Shown here piece by piece: positions 25,559 to 33,567 of a stretch of 42,762 nucleotides of DNA. Origin of the DNA: JBHHYN01 sp046757565 (lineage in GTDB: Bacteria > Pseudomonadota > Gammaproteobacteria > Eutrophobiales > Eutrophobiaceae); the NCBI GenBank assembly GCA_046757565.1, contig JBHHYN010000010.1, positions 1 through 42,762 on the forward strand, written 5' to 3'. Below the pieces are notes generated by a model. That model ran no database searches, was not told the origin of the DNA, and saw only the letters and a list, made by a program, of their open reading frames with translations. The position numbers and the translations under genes were made by a program. Numbering within the stretch: the stretch's first letter is position 1; each line of letters begins with the position of its first letter.

Positions 25559-26671
25559 ATGCTTAAGTATACCGGTAACAGAGCCTACCGGCACGGCACA
25601 GCGCCTTGTACGGGTATATTAATCACCAACCTGGGTACACCGGAGGATCCGTCACCGCCGACGGTACGCCGCTATCTGGCCGAGTTCCTCTCTGATGCGC
25701 GGGTCATCGAGTTACCAAAACCGATCTGGTGGCTGATTCTGCATGGCTTTATTTTGCGGTTCAGACCGCGCCGCGCCGCCGCAGCCTACCGGAAGATCTG
25801 GGCTGATACGGGTTCGCCGCTGTTGGACATTGCGAAAAAACAGGCCGCCGCCATACAGAACCTGTTAACGCATCGCTGCCCCGGTCCTGTACAGGTAACA
25901 CTCGCCATGCGTTATGGCAACCCATCCATTGCCTCCGCCCTGGAGAAATTACGTCAAGCCAATGCCAGACGATTACTGGTTCTCCCGCTCTACCCGCAAT
26001 ACTCCGCTACGACAACGGCATCGACCTTCGATGCGGTGACCAGCGTCCTGAAGAACTGGCGCTGGTTGCCGGAATTGCGCATGGTAAGTCACTATCACGA
26101 TGATCCCGGCCACATCGATGCACTGGCGGAAAGCATTCGCGCTCACTGGGCACAGCAGGACCGGGCTGATAAATTACTGTACTCTTTCCATGGTCTGCCA
26201 AAGCGTTATTTTCTGGCCGGTGATCCCTACTATTGTGAATGCCGGAAGACAGCGCGGCTGGTGGCCGAACGATTGGGAGTGGATGACGATAGTTGGGAGG
26301 TCTCTTTTCAGTCACGCTTCGGCCTGCAGGAGTGGCTCAAACCCTACACGGACAGACTCCTGATAGAATGGGCAAAATCGGGCATTACAAGTGTCGATGT
26401 TATCTGCCCCGGCTTTTCAGCCGATTGTCTGGAGACCCTGGAAGAGATAAATCTGCAAAACAGAAAAAGATTTCTGGCAGCAGGAGGGAAACGTTTCTCA
26501 TACATCCCCGCATTAAACGACCAACCGGCACACATCACGGCCCTGACTGATTTGATCATCAAACATTGCCAGGGCTGGCCCGGCTTTTCCGGTGACTGGG
26601 ATGAAAACAGGATGAAGGATGAGTTACAACAGAGTGCGGAAAGGGCACACCAAGTGAAGAACAAAACATAA
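25559..26671 (+). CDS. hemH: Ferrochelatase
   Basis: 370 aa from the ATG at 25559; an upstream in-frame start at 25490 would overlap the cupin gene. It inserts Fe2+ into protoporphyrin IX, the last step of haem b synthesis. Signatures: GILITNLGTPEDPSPPTVRRYLAEFLSD near the N-terminus, LLYSFHGLPKRYF with the catalytic His211, SFQSRFGLQEWLKPYTD and VICPGFSADCLETLEEI with Glu292. Length fits bacterial HemH, with a polar C-terminal tail. It is convergent with the FHA-domain gene. Confidence 0.95.
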   Translation: MLKYTGNRAYRHGTAPCTGILITNLGTPEDPSPPTVRRYLAEFLSDARVIELPKPIWWLILHGFILRFRPRRAAAAYRKIWADTGSPLLDIAKKQAAAIQNLLTHRCPGPVQVTLAMRYGNPSIASALEKLRQANARRLLVLPLYPQYSATTTASTFDAVTSVLKNWRWLPELRMVSHYHDDPGHIDALAESIRAHWAQQDRADKLLYSFHGLPKRYFLAGDPYYCECRKTARLVAERLGVDDDSWEVSFQSRFGLQEWLKPYTDRLLIEWAKSGITSVDVICPGFSADCLETLEEINLQNRKRFLAAGGKRFSYIPALNDQPAHITALTDLIIKHCQGWPGFSGDWDENRMKDELQQSAERAHQVKNKT

Positions 26672-26708
26672 TCACCACGGAGACATGGACTAATCAGTAA
26701 ATCTGCCA

Positions 26709-27590
26709 TCAAGATATATGGCGTTTAAGTTCTTTGCCGGAAATGAAAGTTCCCCCTGATGAAAGGTCTGTGAGCTGAATTATCTGGTGATCTTCATTGT
26801 ATATAAGCGCATGCGTTCTCGATACTTCGCGCAAAGCAGCGTCGATCTTAACTATGCTATCAGCACCCCGGCCAATGATGTTACGGCCTTTTCGCAGAAC
26901 CGTTTTTTTACCAGATTGATCAATGAACACTATCTTGTCGCCGGAGGCAACAAGCTGGCACTTGTATTCGGAAAGTTTCATGTCCAGTTTTGTTCCGGGT
27001 ATCACCATGATCTTTACCGCCTCGCCTTTGGGAAGTCTTTCAAATTCATCCTCTTTCTGCTCTGATGTCACAGATCCGGTTGGTAAGTGCACAGGACTCC
27101 ATGTGGCCCCAAACTCAGGATTCTGGCTTTTACCTTCCGCAGATGTGGATTCAAGGGATGTTTCCTTTTCTACACGGATATAACCGATTGTTTCCTGTAG
27201 CGCTGTCAGATACTTCAGGTATTTTGACAATGCAATCGTGCGTAGTGGATTAAATTTCTCGTCATTTTCGTTCAGCACCTTGATGATGTCACGCCAGTTG
27301 TGGTCCTGTGAAAAAATCAGGGTGTCCAGTTCACGCATGGCACGATCGATTGTTTCAGGATCTTCAATGGTTTGTGAAAGGATGGAAAAAAACGAATCTT
27401 TACTATTTGCGACAGCCTCTTCTTCGTCCTTCAGTTGCTCCATTGAAAGCTTTAGCAGATCCGATATTTTTGTGGAAGGGATGGCCGTTCTGCCAGCCAT
27501 GCTGAATTCAAAATCGGCTTCCGAGTTGAATTTCAATATTGTCCCGTCTATCTCAAGCTCCAGAGGTTTTGTAAAGAATTTATCAAGCAT
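26709..27590 (-). CDS. FHA-domain protein
   Basis: 293 aa, cytoplasmic, no signal peptide. The C-terminal quarter (about 220-290) is a forkhead-associated domain that binds phosphothreonine peptides: RNIIGRGADSIVKIDAALREVSRTHALIYNEDHQIIQLTDLSSGGTFISGKEL, with the GR, SRTH and GGTFI turns in place (Gly where most have Asn in SxNGT). Residues 1-150 are helical and charged and are not recognised; residues 150-180 look like a linker. It is 64 bases downstream of a small CxxCC protein gene and may be co-transcribed with it. A partner kinase is not seen in the window. Confidence 0.8.
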   Translation of the reverse strand: MLDKFFTKPLELEIDGTILKFNSEADFEFSMAGRTAIPSTKISDLLKLSMEQLKDEEEAVANSKDSFFSILSQTIEDPETIDRAMRELDTLIFSQDHNWRDIIKVLNENDEKFNPLRTIALSKYLKYLTALQETIGYIRVEKETSLESTSAEGKSQNPEFGATWSPVHLPTGSVTSEQKEDEFERLPKGEAVKIMVIPGTKLDMKLSEYKCQLVASGDKIVFIDQSGKKTVLRKGRNIIGRGADSIVKIDAALREVSRTHALIYNEDHQIIQLTDLSSGGTFISGKELKRHIS

Positions 27591-27654
27591 GGGCGGGTAA
27601 AGGAGTGACGGATTGGAAGGATTAATCCAGCTAAGGCATATTCATCGGCTGTTT

Positions 27655-27951
27655 TTACGTCAGTAAATCCAGTGCATCATCATTACCATCCAATAGAAAA
27701 ACATGGTCTATAGTTGGCGGATCACACTCCTCCCCGCTGTATTGGGAAATTAAATCGTCGCAACAGGGACTACAGCCCGGGGTGAAATAGATGGTGATCC
27801 TGCCATCTTTATATTCATTGTCAGATAACAGTGCCATATCCTCCGGACCATCAGCCGCTATAAACAGCTTTTCAAACCGTTTTTCCAGCGTCTCCAGGAC
27901 GCGTTGTTCTTCAATCTGCTCAGTTGTAAGCAACACCTTATTCCAAGCCAT
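27655..27951 (-). CDS. Small protein with CxxCC motif, unknown function
   Basis: 98 aa. It starts MAWNKVLLTTEQIEEQRVLE, with a helical N-terminus, and carries ITIYFTPGCSPCCDDLISQY (about 53-72) with a Cys-x-x-Cys-Cys group after a predicted strand, then a fifth-region Cys and an acidic C-terminus. The strand-turn-CxxC arrangement recalls a thioredoxin-like active site, but the protein is acidic and short, so I make no functional claim. It precedes the FHA gene on the same strand. GGGGAGGGGAT upstream of the ATG is a strong ribosome-binding site and supports that it is a real gene. Confidence 0.65.
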   Translation of the reverse strand: MAWNKVLLTTEQIEEQRVLETLEKRFEKLFIAADGPEDMALLSDNEYKDGRITIYFTPGCSPCCDDLISQYSGEECDPPTIDHVFLLDGNDDALDLLT

Positions 27952-28097
27952 CGGATCCCCTCCCCCTCAACAGATCAACATTTATTGAATAGTGTAGTCC
28001 CTTTTACGCGTTTTACACGTTTCACATGTATTAGTAGAATGGCACTTAGTTTGAATCAATAGGGTCAGTTTCGATTGATTTGTGGTTAATCAAATAG

Positions 28098-29288
28098 TTA
28101 AATTATCCCTGACTTTGTCAAATCCTTGAGTTTATCTTTATCGTAACCAAGCAGGTCACGATAAATCTCCCCGTTGTGTTGCCCCATTTCGGGACCCGGC
28201 CACTTTACCTGGCCTGGCGTTTTAGATAATTTCGGAAAGATATTCTGCATTTTAAGATTATCGTATCGGGGATGATCGACATCGATGATAGTATCCCGTG
28301 CCTGGTATTGGGGATCTTCCAGCATATCCGCTGCACGGAAAATCTTGCCTGCTGGGACCGCATGCTCTTCAAGCAGATTCAGTAGTTCATCGACGTTGAA
28401 TTGTTTCGTCCATGTGGCAATCAGTTCATCCAGCTGTTTCTGATTGGCGCCGCGGGCATTATGGGTATTATATAATGGATCCTGCGCCAAATCGCTGCGT
28501 TGCATGGCCTCGCAAAGGCGTTTGAAGACGCTGTCCTGGTTGGCACCGATAAGGACCATCTGATCGTCTGCCGTCGGATAGACATTAGATGGGGCCAGTC
28601 CCGGCAGGATCGAACCGGTGCGTTCCCGGATATGACCTGCCTGGGTATATTCCGGCACGGTCGATTCCATGATGGCCAACACTGCTTCATAGATAGCGGA
28701 ATCGACCACTTGCCCCTGTCCGTTATGTTCGCGGCTCTGTAACGCGGCCAACGAGCCGATGCAGGCGAACATGGCCGCCAGAGAGTCGCCGATACTGACT
28801 CCGACCCGGCTGGGAGGCGTGGCGGGATCACCCACAATGTAACGCAACCCGCCCATGGCTTCTCCGATACCGCCATAACCGGCACGGGAAGAGTAGGGTC
28901 CGTCCTGGCCATAGCCGGACACGCGGGTCATGATGATGCCGGGGTTAATTGCCGATAGTTCACCGTAACCCAGCCCCCATTTTTCCATGGTTCCCGGCCG
29001 GAAATTCTCCAGCACGATATCCGACAGCTTAATCAGGTCCATCATGACCGCCCGGCCCGGCCCAGTACGGACGTCCAGGGTAATGCATTTTTTGTTGCGG
29101 GCGATGATCGGCCACCAGATGGGCAACTCCCTGCCCCAGTCACGCATGGGATCGCCCCTGCCGGGTAACTCAATTTTTATTACTTCCGCACCCAGATCAG
29201 CCAGCAACTGGCCACAGAAAGGGCCGGCAATGATTTGCCCCAGTTCAATGACGCGGATACCTTGTAAAGGACCGTCGTTATTTTTTAT
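28098..29288 (-). CDS. CaiB/BaiF-family CoA transferase (family III), unusual start
   Basis: 396 aa if translation starts at the ATA at 29288. It moves CoA between carboxylic acids; family signatures are ADLGAEVIKIELPGRGDPMR, KCITLDVRTGPGR, VLENFRPGTMEKWGLGY, VSGYGQDGPYSSRAGYGG and GVSIGDSLAAMFA. The substrate is unknown. The first canonical start in frame is TTG at 29207, but the codons before it read LQGIRVIELGQIIAGPFCGQ, the conserved family N-terminus. Between an in-frame stop inside DUF427 and that stretch there is no ATG, GTG or TTG. An ATA lies nine bases after GGGGAGG (29298-29304), so either ATA is used or an ATG has mutated. It follows the DUF427 gene by 29 bases. Confidence 0.85.
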   Translation of the reverse strand: MKNNDGPLQGIRVIELGQIIAGPFCGQLLADLGAEVIKIELPGRGDPMRDWGRELPIWWPIIARNKKCITLDVRTGPGRAVMMDLIKLSDIVLENFRPGTMEKWGLGYGELSAINPGIIMTRVSGYGQDGPYSSRAGYGGIGEAMGGLRYIVGDPATPPSRVGVSIGDSLAAMFACIGSLAALQSREHNGQGQVVDSAIYEAVLAIMESTVPEYTQAGHIRERTGSILPGLAPSNVYPTADDQMVLIGANQDSVFKRLCEAMQRSDLAQDPLYNTHNARGANQKQLDELIATWTKQFNVDELLNLLEEHAVPAGKIFRAADMLEDPQYQARDTIIDVDHPRYDNLKMQNIFPKLSKTPGQVKWPGPEMGQHNGEIYRDLLGYDKDKLKDLTKSGII

Positions 29289-29317
29289 TGTTTCAGTCCT
29301 CCCCTTGTCATGACCGG

Positions 29318-29602
29318 TTATTCCATTACCTCAACACCGCGCCAGAACGCAATATAACCTTCTATATTCTTCGCCGCATCTTTCGGTTCCGGGTAATACC
29401 AGGCGGCATCCTTGTTGGTTTCTCCATTGACAACAATATCATAATAACTGGCCATACCTTTCCAGGGACAGGTACTGTGCGTATCGCTTTCCTTGAAGTA
29501 TTCCTTATTCATCGAATCGGCGGGAAAGTAGATATTTCCTTCCACGGTTTCATAGGTGGTGCTTTCCGCCAGAACTGTACCATTCCAAACTGCCTTTGCC
29601 AT
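29318..29602 (-). CDS. DUF427-domain protein
   Basis: 94 aa single-domain protein with the DUF427 signature STCPWKGMASYYDIVVNGETNKDAAWYYPEPKDAAKNIEGYIAFWRGVEV. The fold is a small beta-tent; function is not established. The Cys-Pro-Trp-Lys-Gly turn is intact. It is preceded by a good GGAGGAG ribosome-binding site, lies 42 bases after yjbQ and 29 bases before the CoA transferase frame, and is probably part of the same minus-strand operon. Confidence 0.9.
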   Translation of the reverse strand: MAKAVWNGTVLAESTTYETVEGNIYFPADSMNKEYFKESDTHSTCPWKGMASYYDIVVNGETNKDAAWYYPEPKDAAKNIEGYIAFWRGVEVME

Positions 29603-29644
29603 AGTTTGCTCCTCCGTCAGGTGTTATCAATTCATTGCCGATAA

Positions 29645-30067
29645 TCAAGCATCACCATAGATGGTTACCATTATCTTTCTGGTATGCGGATGCTGTCTAT
29701 GTTCCCACAGATAGATGCCCTGCCAGGCGCCCAGCACACATCGGCCGTTATCTACAGGCAAGTTTAAATGACTATCGGTCAAGATACTACGGACATGCGC
29801 CGCCATATCGTCCAGACCTTCGGTTGTATGCGCGAACATGGGATCACCATCCGGTGCAAGACGGCCCATGAACCGTTCCAGATCGGCACGTACTGCTGGA
29901 TCGGCATTTTCACAAAGCATCAGGGAAGCACTGGTATGCAGGATAAATATATTACACAACCCTTGCTGTATCCCCGATTGCCTGACAAGATCATCGATAT
30001 CCCCGCTGATCTCGATACTACTGCGCCCCGGGGTCCTGATCTCGATTGTCTGCTGTACTACCAACAC
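29645..30067 (-). CDS. yjbQ: YjbQ/UPF0047-family protein
   Basis: 140 aa, GTG start overlapping the stop of the CULT gene by one base (TAGTG), which fixes the start. Family features: IFILHTSASLMLCENADPAVRADLERFMGRLAPDG, HTTEGLDDMAAHVRSILTDSHLNLPV and LGAWQGIYLWEHRQHPHTRKIMVTIYG. The conserved His and Asp/Glu residues build the active site of this family, some members of which have weak thiamine-phosphate synthase activity in vitro and appear to have a more general metabolic role. The physiological reaction is unsettled. Confidence 0.92.
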   Translation of the reverse strand: MLVVQQTIEIRTPGRSSIEISGDIDDLVRQSGIQQGLCNIFILHTSASLMLCENADPAVRADLERFMGRLAPDGDPMFAHTTEGLDDMAAHVRSILTDSHLNLPVDNGRCVLGAWQGIYLWEHRQHPHTRKIMVTIYGDA

Positions 30068-30501
30068 TAACCGCCTGAATTGTCCTCATCCGAGGTCAGG
30101 CGCGCCGTAATTAATCCATAGAAGCTGCTCTCGCCCTTGAAAAGCCAGCCCAGATGTTCAGCGCAGCCGCGACAGAGTACAATCTGCCATTTATAGCCGG
30201 TGAACCAGGTGTATTCGGCTGTTGCCGAACCGAAGACTGAACAACCCTGTGCATTTTGAAAACAGCCAAAATGAAAACTTATTCCACCAGGATTAGACCG
30301 GTTATGGGTATGGCTGCCATGGACTGAAATGCGTTGATCATCGTCCGTAATAATATGCCGGCAACTGCGGCAGCGGATTTTCCTGCCTTTGCCTGTGTCT
30401 GACGGCTTGCTTAATTCCTTTACCACCTCATCGAGATCGCTGGACGCCGCATCGAAACAGTACCAGGGAATTGTCATGTCCATATCGGGAGTGGACCTCA
30501 T
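30067..30501 (-). CDS. Bacterial cereblon-like CULT-domain protein
   Basis: 144 aa; residues about 38-135 form a CULT domain, the thalidomide-binding fold of human cereblon. The zinc ligands are Cys44, Cys47, Cys110 and Cys113. The aromatic cage is Trp99, Trp105 and Trp119, followed by Phe121. Spacing (Trp +6 Trp +14 Trp; second Trp +5 Cys +3 Cys; third Trp +2 Phe) is the same as human W380, W386, W400, C391, C394 and F402. Asn70-Pro71 sits where human Asn351-Pro352 does. Known bacterial homologues such as the Magnetospirillum protein MsCI4 bind cyclic imides but have no known cellular job. The start overlaps the TauE/SafE stop (ATGA) and the stop overlaps the yjbQ start, so it is translationally coupled on both sides. 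Confidence 0.9.
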   Translation of the reverse strand: MRSTPDMDMTIPWYCFDAASSDLDEVVKELSKPSDTGKGRKIRCRSCRHIITDDDQRISVHGSHTHNRSNPGGISFHFGCFQNAQGCSVFGSATAEYTWFTGYKWQIVLCRGCAEHLGWLFKGESSFYGLITARLTSDEDNSGG

Positions 30502-31301
30502 ACAAGCATACGTATACCGGCAATTGCTATAACCACAGTAAATATACGCCGCACCAATTCAACTGGCAAACTGTGGGCAAGCCTTGCTCCTACAGTTGCA
30601 AATAATACACTGGTGATGGCAATACCGATGACAGCCGGCCAGTAAATATAGCCAATAGCGCCTTCGGGAAGGTGCTGATTATTCCAGCCGGTCATCATCA
30701 TGGCCGATGCACCGGTCAATGCAATAGGCAGAGTACATGCCGATGATGTCGCCACGGCATTACGGATATTCACATTACACCATAGCAGGAACGGGACAGT
30801 GATGCTCCCTCCCCCAATACCGAGAATGGTCGACAAGCCACCGATGCCACTGCCGGCAAGCAGTAACCCGGCATTGGCCGGCAGACTGCGTCGTGGCGAT
30901 GGTTTTATCCCCGTACCAATCTGCAGGGCAACAATACATTCAAACATACCAAACCCTGTTTGCATCACATTGCTGGCCAGTTGATCGGCAATCAATGCGC
31001 CAATCACGCCGCCGATGACGATTCCCGGCACCAGCAGTACCAGTTTCGACCACAGGACAGCGCCCTTTTTATGATGGGCATAGACGGATGAAAGGGAGGT
31101 GAAAACAATCGTCGCCAGGGACGTCGCTATGACCATATGCATGAGGACCTCTGCCGGAAAGCCCTGCCGGATGAAGAGAAACAGCAGGACAGGTACAATA
31201 ATTATCCCCCCGCCAATCCCCATTAAACCCGCTATACTCCCTGCAACAGCACCAACCAACAGATAAAGCGCAAATATGGTTAAATCGATCTGAGTGGGCA
31301 T
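30498..31301 (-). CDS. TauE/SafE-family sulfite/anion exporter
   Basis: 267 aa with about eight membrane helices in two repeats. Signature stretches are GSIAGLMGIGGGIIIVPVLLFLF (about 20-43) and its repeat GIGGLSTILGIGGGSITVPFLLWCNV (about 152-177). Family members export sulfite, sulfoacetate or related organosulfur anions; the exact substrate cannot be inferred. It is the first gene of the minus-strand CULT-yjbQ-DUF427-CoA transferase set and overlaps the CULT gene by four bases. Confidence 0.88.
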   Translation of the reverse strand: MPTQIDLTIFALYLLVGAVAGSIAGLMGIGGGIIIVPVLLFLFIRQGFPAEVLMHMVIATSLATIVFTSLSSVYAHHKKGAVLWSKLVLLVPGIVIGGVIGALIADQLASNVMQTGFGMFECIVALQIGTGIKPSPRRSLPANAGLLLAGSGIGGLSTILGIGGGSITVPFLLWCNVNIRNAVATSSACTLPIALTGASAMMMTGWNNQHLPEGAIGYIYWPAVIGIAITSVLFATVGARLAHSLPVELVRRIFTVVIAIAGIRMLV

Positions 31302-31569
31302 GTTTGACCATCCGCAATACTATTCAATAAAATTTGTTTGTTTTATGCATTATTACACATACACTGAATCTAATGGTTACGCCGGGGTCAGATAAATAGA
31401 ACCTGTGGCGTTTCGATTCAAATATGCTTGATTTATATAAATAACCCGGCACCAAACGACCAAATTTCAGTGTGATGCTTATTCATATCTATTATCTCTC
31501 TCCAACCCTTGGTCAACCTCCCGGGATTTTCATAAGTCATTTTCAAATTTTATAATCTCTGCTTCCTCT
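31302..31569. other. Divergent intergenic region with degenerate repeat
   Basis: 268 AT-rich bases between the divergent TauE/SafE and transglycosylase genes; promoters for both must lie here, but no box pair stands out. GCCGGGGTCAGATAAATAGAAC (31380s) and CTCTGTGGTGAATCA at the right edge look like fragments of dispersed bacterial repeats. The latter runs into the transglycosylase start and has a 20/22 match at 28081-28102. Confidence 0.4.
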
Positions 31570-33567
31570 GTGGTGAATCAGATAGTTAAACGGGCGGTCA
31601 GTCATTCACTGTTTTTTATTTTAGCGGGCAGCATGCTGTTATCCATGGACCCGGCCGCAGCAGCGACTCTGGAACAACAGCGCGAGCAGTTTATTCATGC
31701 AAAAAACGCCCTTCGCGCCAGGAAAATCAAGACCTTTAAAAAGCTGGCAAAACAGCTAAAAGACTACCCCTTGTATCCCTATCTACTGCACGATTACCTG
31801 CGCACTCGCTTGTGGAAGGCCAGGGACAGGGAGGTCATAGGCTTTCTGAAGCGTTATGGAGACCTGCCCATGGCCAACGACCTGCGGCGTGACTGGCTTA
31901 AATATCTCGCCAAACGTGGACGCTGGCAGAGCTATCTTGAAAACTATACGCCCCAGGACGATGAGGTGCTGCAATGCAATTACCTGAATGCACGGCTCAA
32001 TACAAACAATATGGCTTACTTGCTTGAAGACATACGTAGCCTGTGGCTATCGGGAAATTCGTTGCCTCCCCAATGCGATGCCGCGTTTAAGCTCCTTTAT
32101 AAAAGTGAATTAATGACCGATCAACTGGTGTGGAACCGGATCAGGCTTGCCATGGAAAACGGGAAAACCAGCCTCTCCAAATACCTGAGCAGACGCCTTA
32201 ATAAGAGAGACAGAAAGTGGGTCGCACGCTGGATAGCCACCCACCACAACCCCTCAAAATGGACTCACAAACCGCGCTATAAGGACCTCCCCGTTGCCCG
32301 GGAGATCCTGGCTCATGGCGTTATACGACTGGCCTACAGAGACATCGGCAAGGCGATAAAACGGTGGAACAGATTACAATCATCATTCCATTTCCTTCCT
32401 GAGGAAACAGTCAAGGTTGAACGCACACTGGCCGTAACGGCTGCCAGGAATGGTCATAAAAAGGCCCGGCTATTGCTGGACCGCATCGATAACTCACAGA
32501 TTGATAGAGAGATATTTCACTGGCGTCTCGTCACCGCGCTGGATCGCCGTGACTGGCAGGAGCTGCTTAAGTGGACGTCGGGTAGTCCCCCGGTTGACGC
32601 CATACATTCGAGCTGGCTTTACTGGCACGCACGCGCACTGGAGGAGACGGGCGATACCGGAAAGGCGGAGGAAATCTTCAGGATCGTTGCCGGCGAACGC
32701 GATTACTACGGATTTCTTGCAGCGGATCATGTTGGTCTGGCGTACAGGATGAACCACCACTCTTTACCGGAAGACCTGGAAGAGTGGCAGAATATCTCAC
32801 AAAAACCTGCTATTGTCCGTGCCCGCGAGTTATATCACCTGGGCATGGTCTATTCCGCCCGGCGTGAGTGGCATCATGCCTTCAATAATATGACCAGTTA
32901 CCAGATGCAGATTGCCGCCGCCATTGCCGCCAACTGGGGCTGGCACGACCGCGCCATCCTGACCCTGGGTAAGGCCCGCGCCTATGATGATTTAGTCCTG
33001 AGGTTTCCATTACCCTATGAGAAGATCATCAAGAAAAATGTCAAAAAAAGGAAGCTTGATCTGAGTTGGGTTTACGCCCTGATCAGGGCCGAGAGCGTAT
33101 TTATGGAAGATGCCCGCTCACCGACCGGCGCGCTGGGATTGATGCAGGTGATGCCCGCTACGGGCAGACAGACTGCCAGGGCCATTGGCTGGAAACATTT
33201 TCATACAAGATACCTGCTTCACTCCAATAAAAATATTCCCATTGGCGCCACCTATTTGAGACAAATGTATGATAAATTTCACGCGAATATGATCGTCGCA
33301 ACGGCCGCATACAACGCGGGGCCTAATAATGTCAAAACATGGCTGCCCAAAAAGGGATGTACTGAACCGGATATATGGATCGAGAAAATTCCATTCAATG
33401 AAACCAGGCGATACGTACGGCGTATACTCTATTATGCCAGTATCTATGACTGGCGAATGCAACGGAAGATTATTCCGGTACAACAGAGGATGGCAATGGT
33501 TATCCCTGCAAAACATGAATTACTGGCCGAACAGACTTGCCCTGAAAACCTGGTGTCACAAAAATGA
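31570..33567 (+). CDS. slt: Soluble lytic murein transglycosylase (Slt70-like)
   Basis: 665 aa. A signal peptide (about 8-32, ending DPAAAA) is followed by a long superhelical region of helical repeats (about 35-450) and a C-terminal lysozyme-like SLT domain (about 498-640). The catalytic Glu508 is in LIRAESVF, followed by SPTGALGLMQVMPATG and ATAAYNAGPNNV. It cleaves peptidoglycan to 1,6-anhydromuropeptides in the periplasm. The start is GTG at 31570 (another GTG follows at once); there is no clear ribosome-binding site and the start lies in a repeat-like sequence, so the first residues are uncertain. The stop overlaps the next gene (ATGA). Confidence 0.92.
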   Translation: MVNQIVKRAVSHSLFFILAGSMLLSMDPAAAATLEQQREQFIHAKNALRARKIKTFKKLAKQLKDYPLYPYLLHDYLRTRLWKARDREVIGFLKRYGDLPMANDLRRDWLKYLAKRGRWQSYLENYTPQDDEVLQCNYLNARLNTNNMAYLLEDIRSLWLSGNSLPPQCDAAFKLLYKSELMTDQLVWNRIRLAMENGKTSLSKYLSRRLNKRDRKWVARWIATHHNPSKWTHKPRYKDLPVAREILAHGVIRLAYRDIGKAIKRWNRLQSSFHFLPEETVKVERTLAVTAARNGHKKARLLLDRIDNSQIDREIFHWRLVTALDRRDWQELLKWTSGSPPVDAIHSSWLYWHARALEETGDTGKAEEIFRIVAGERDYYGFLAADHVGLAYRMNHHSLPEDLEEWQNISQKPAIVRARELYHLGMVYSARREWHHAFNNMTSYQMQIAAAIAANWGWHDRAILTLGKARAYDDLVLRFPLPYEKIIKKNVKKRKLDLSWVYALIRAESVFMEDARSPTGALGLMQVMPATGRQTARAIGWKHFHTRYLLHSNKNIPIGATYLRQMYDKFHANMIVATAAYNAGPNNVKTWLPKKGCTEPDIWIEKIPFNETRRYVRRILYYASIYDWRMQRKIIPVQQRMAMVIPAKHELLAEQTCPENLVSQK

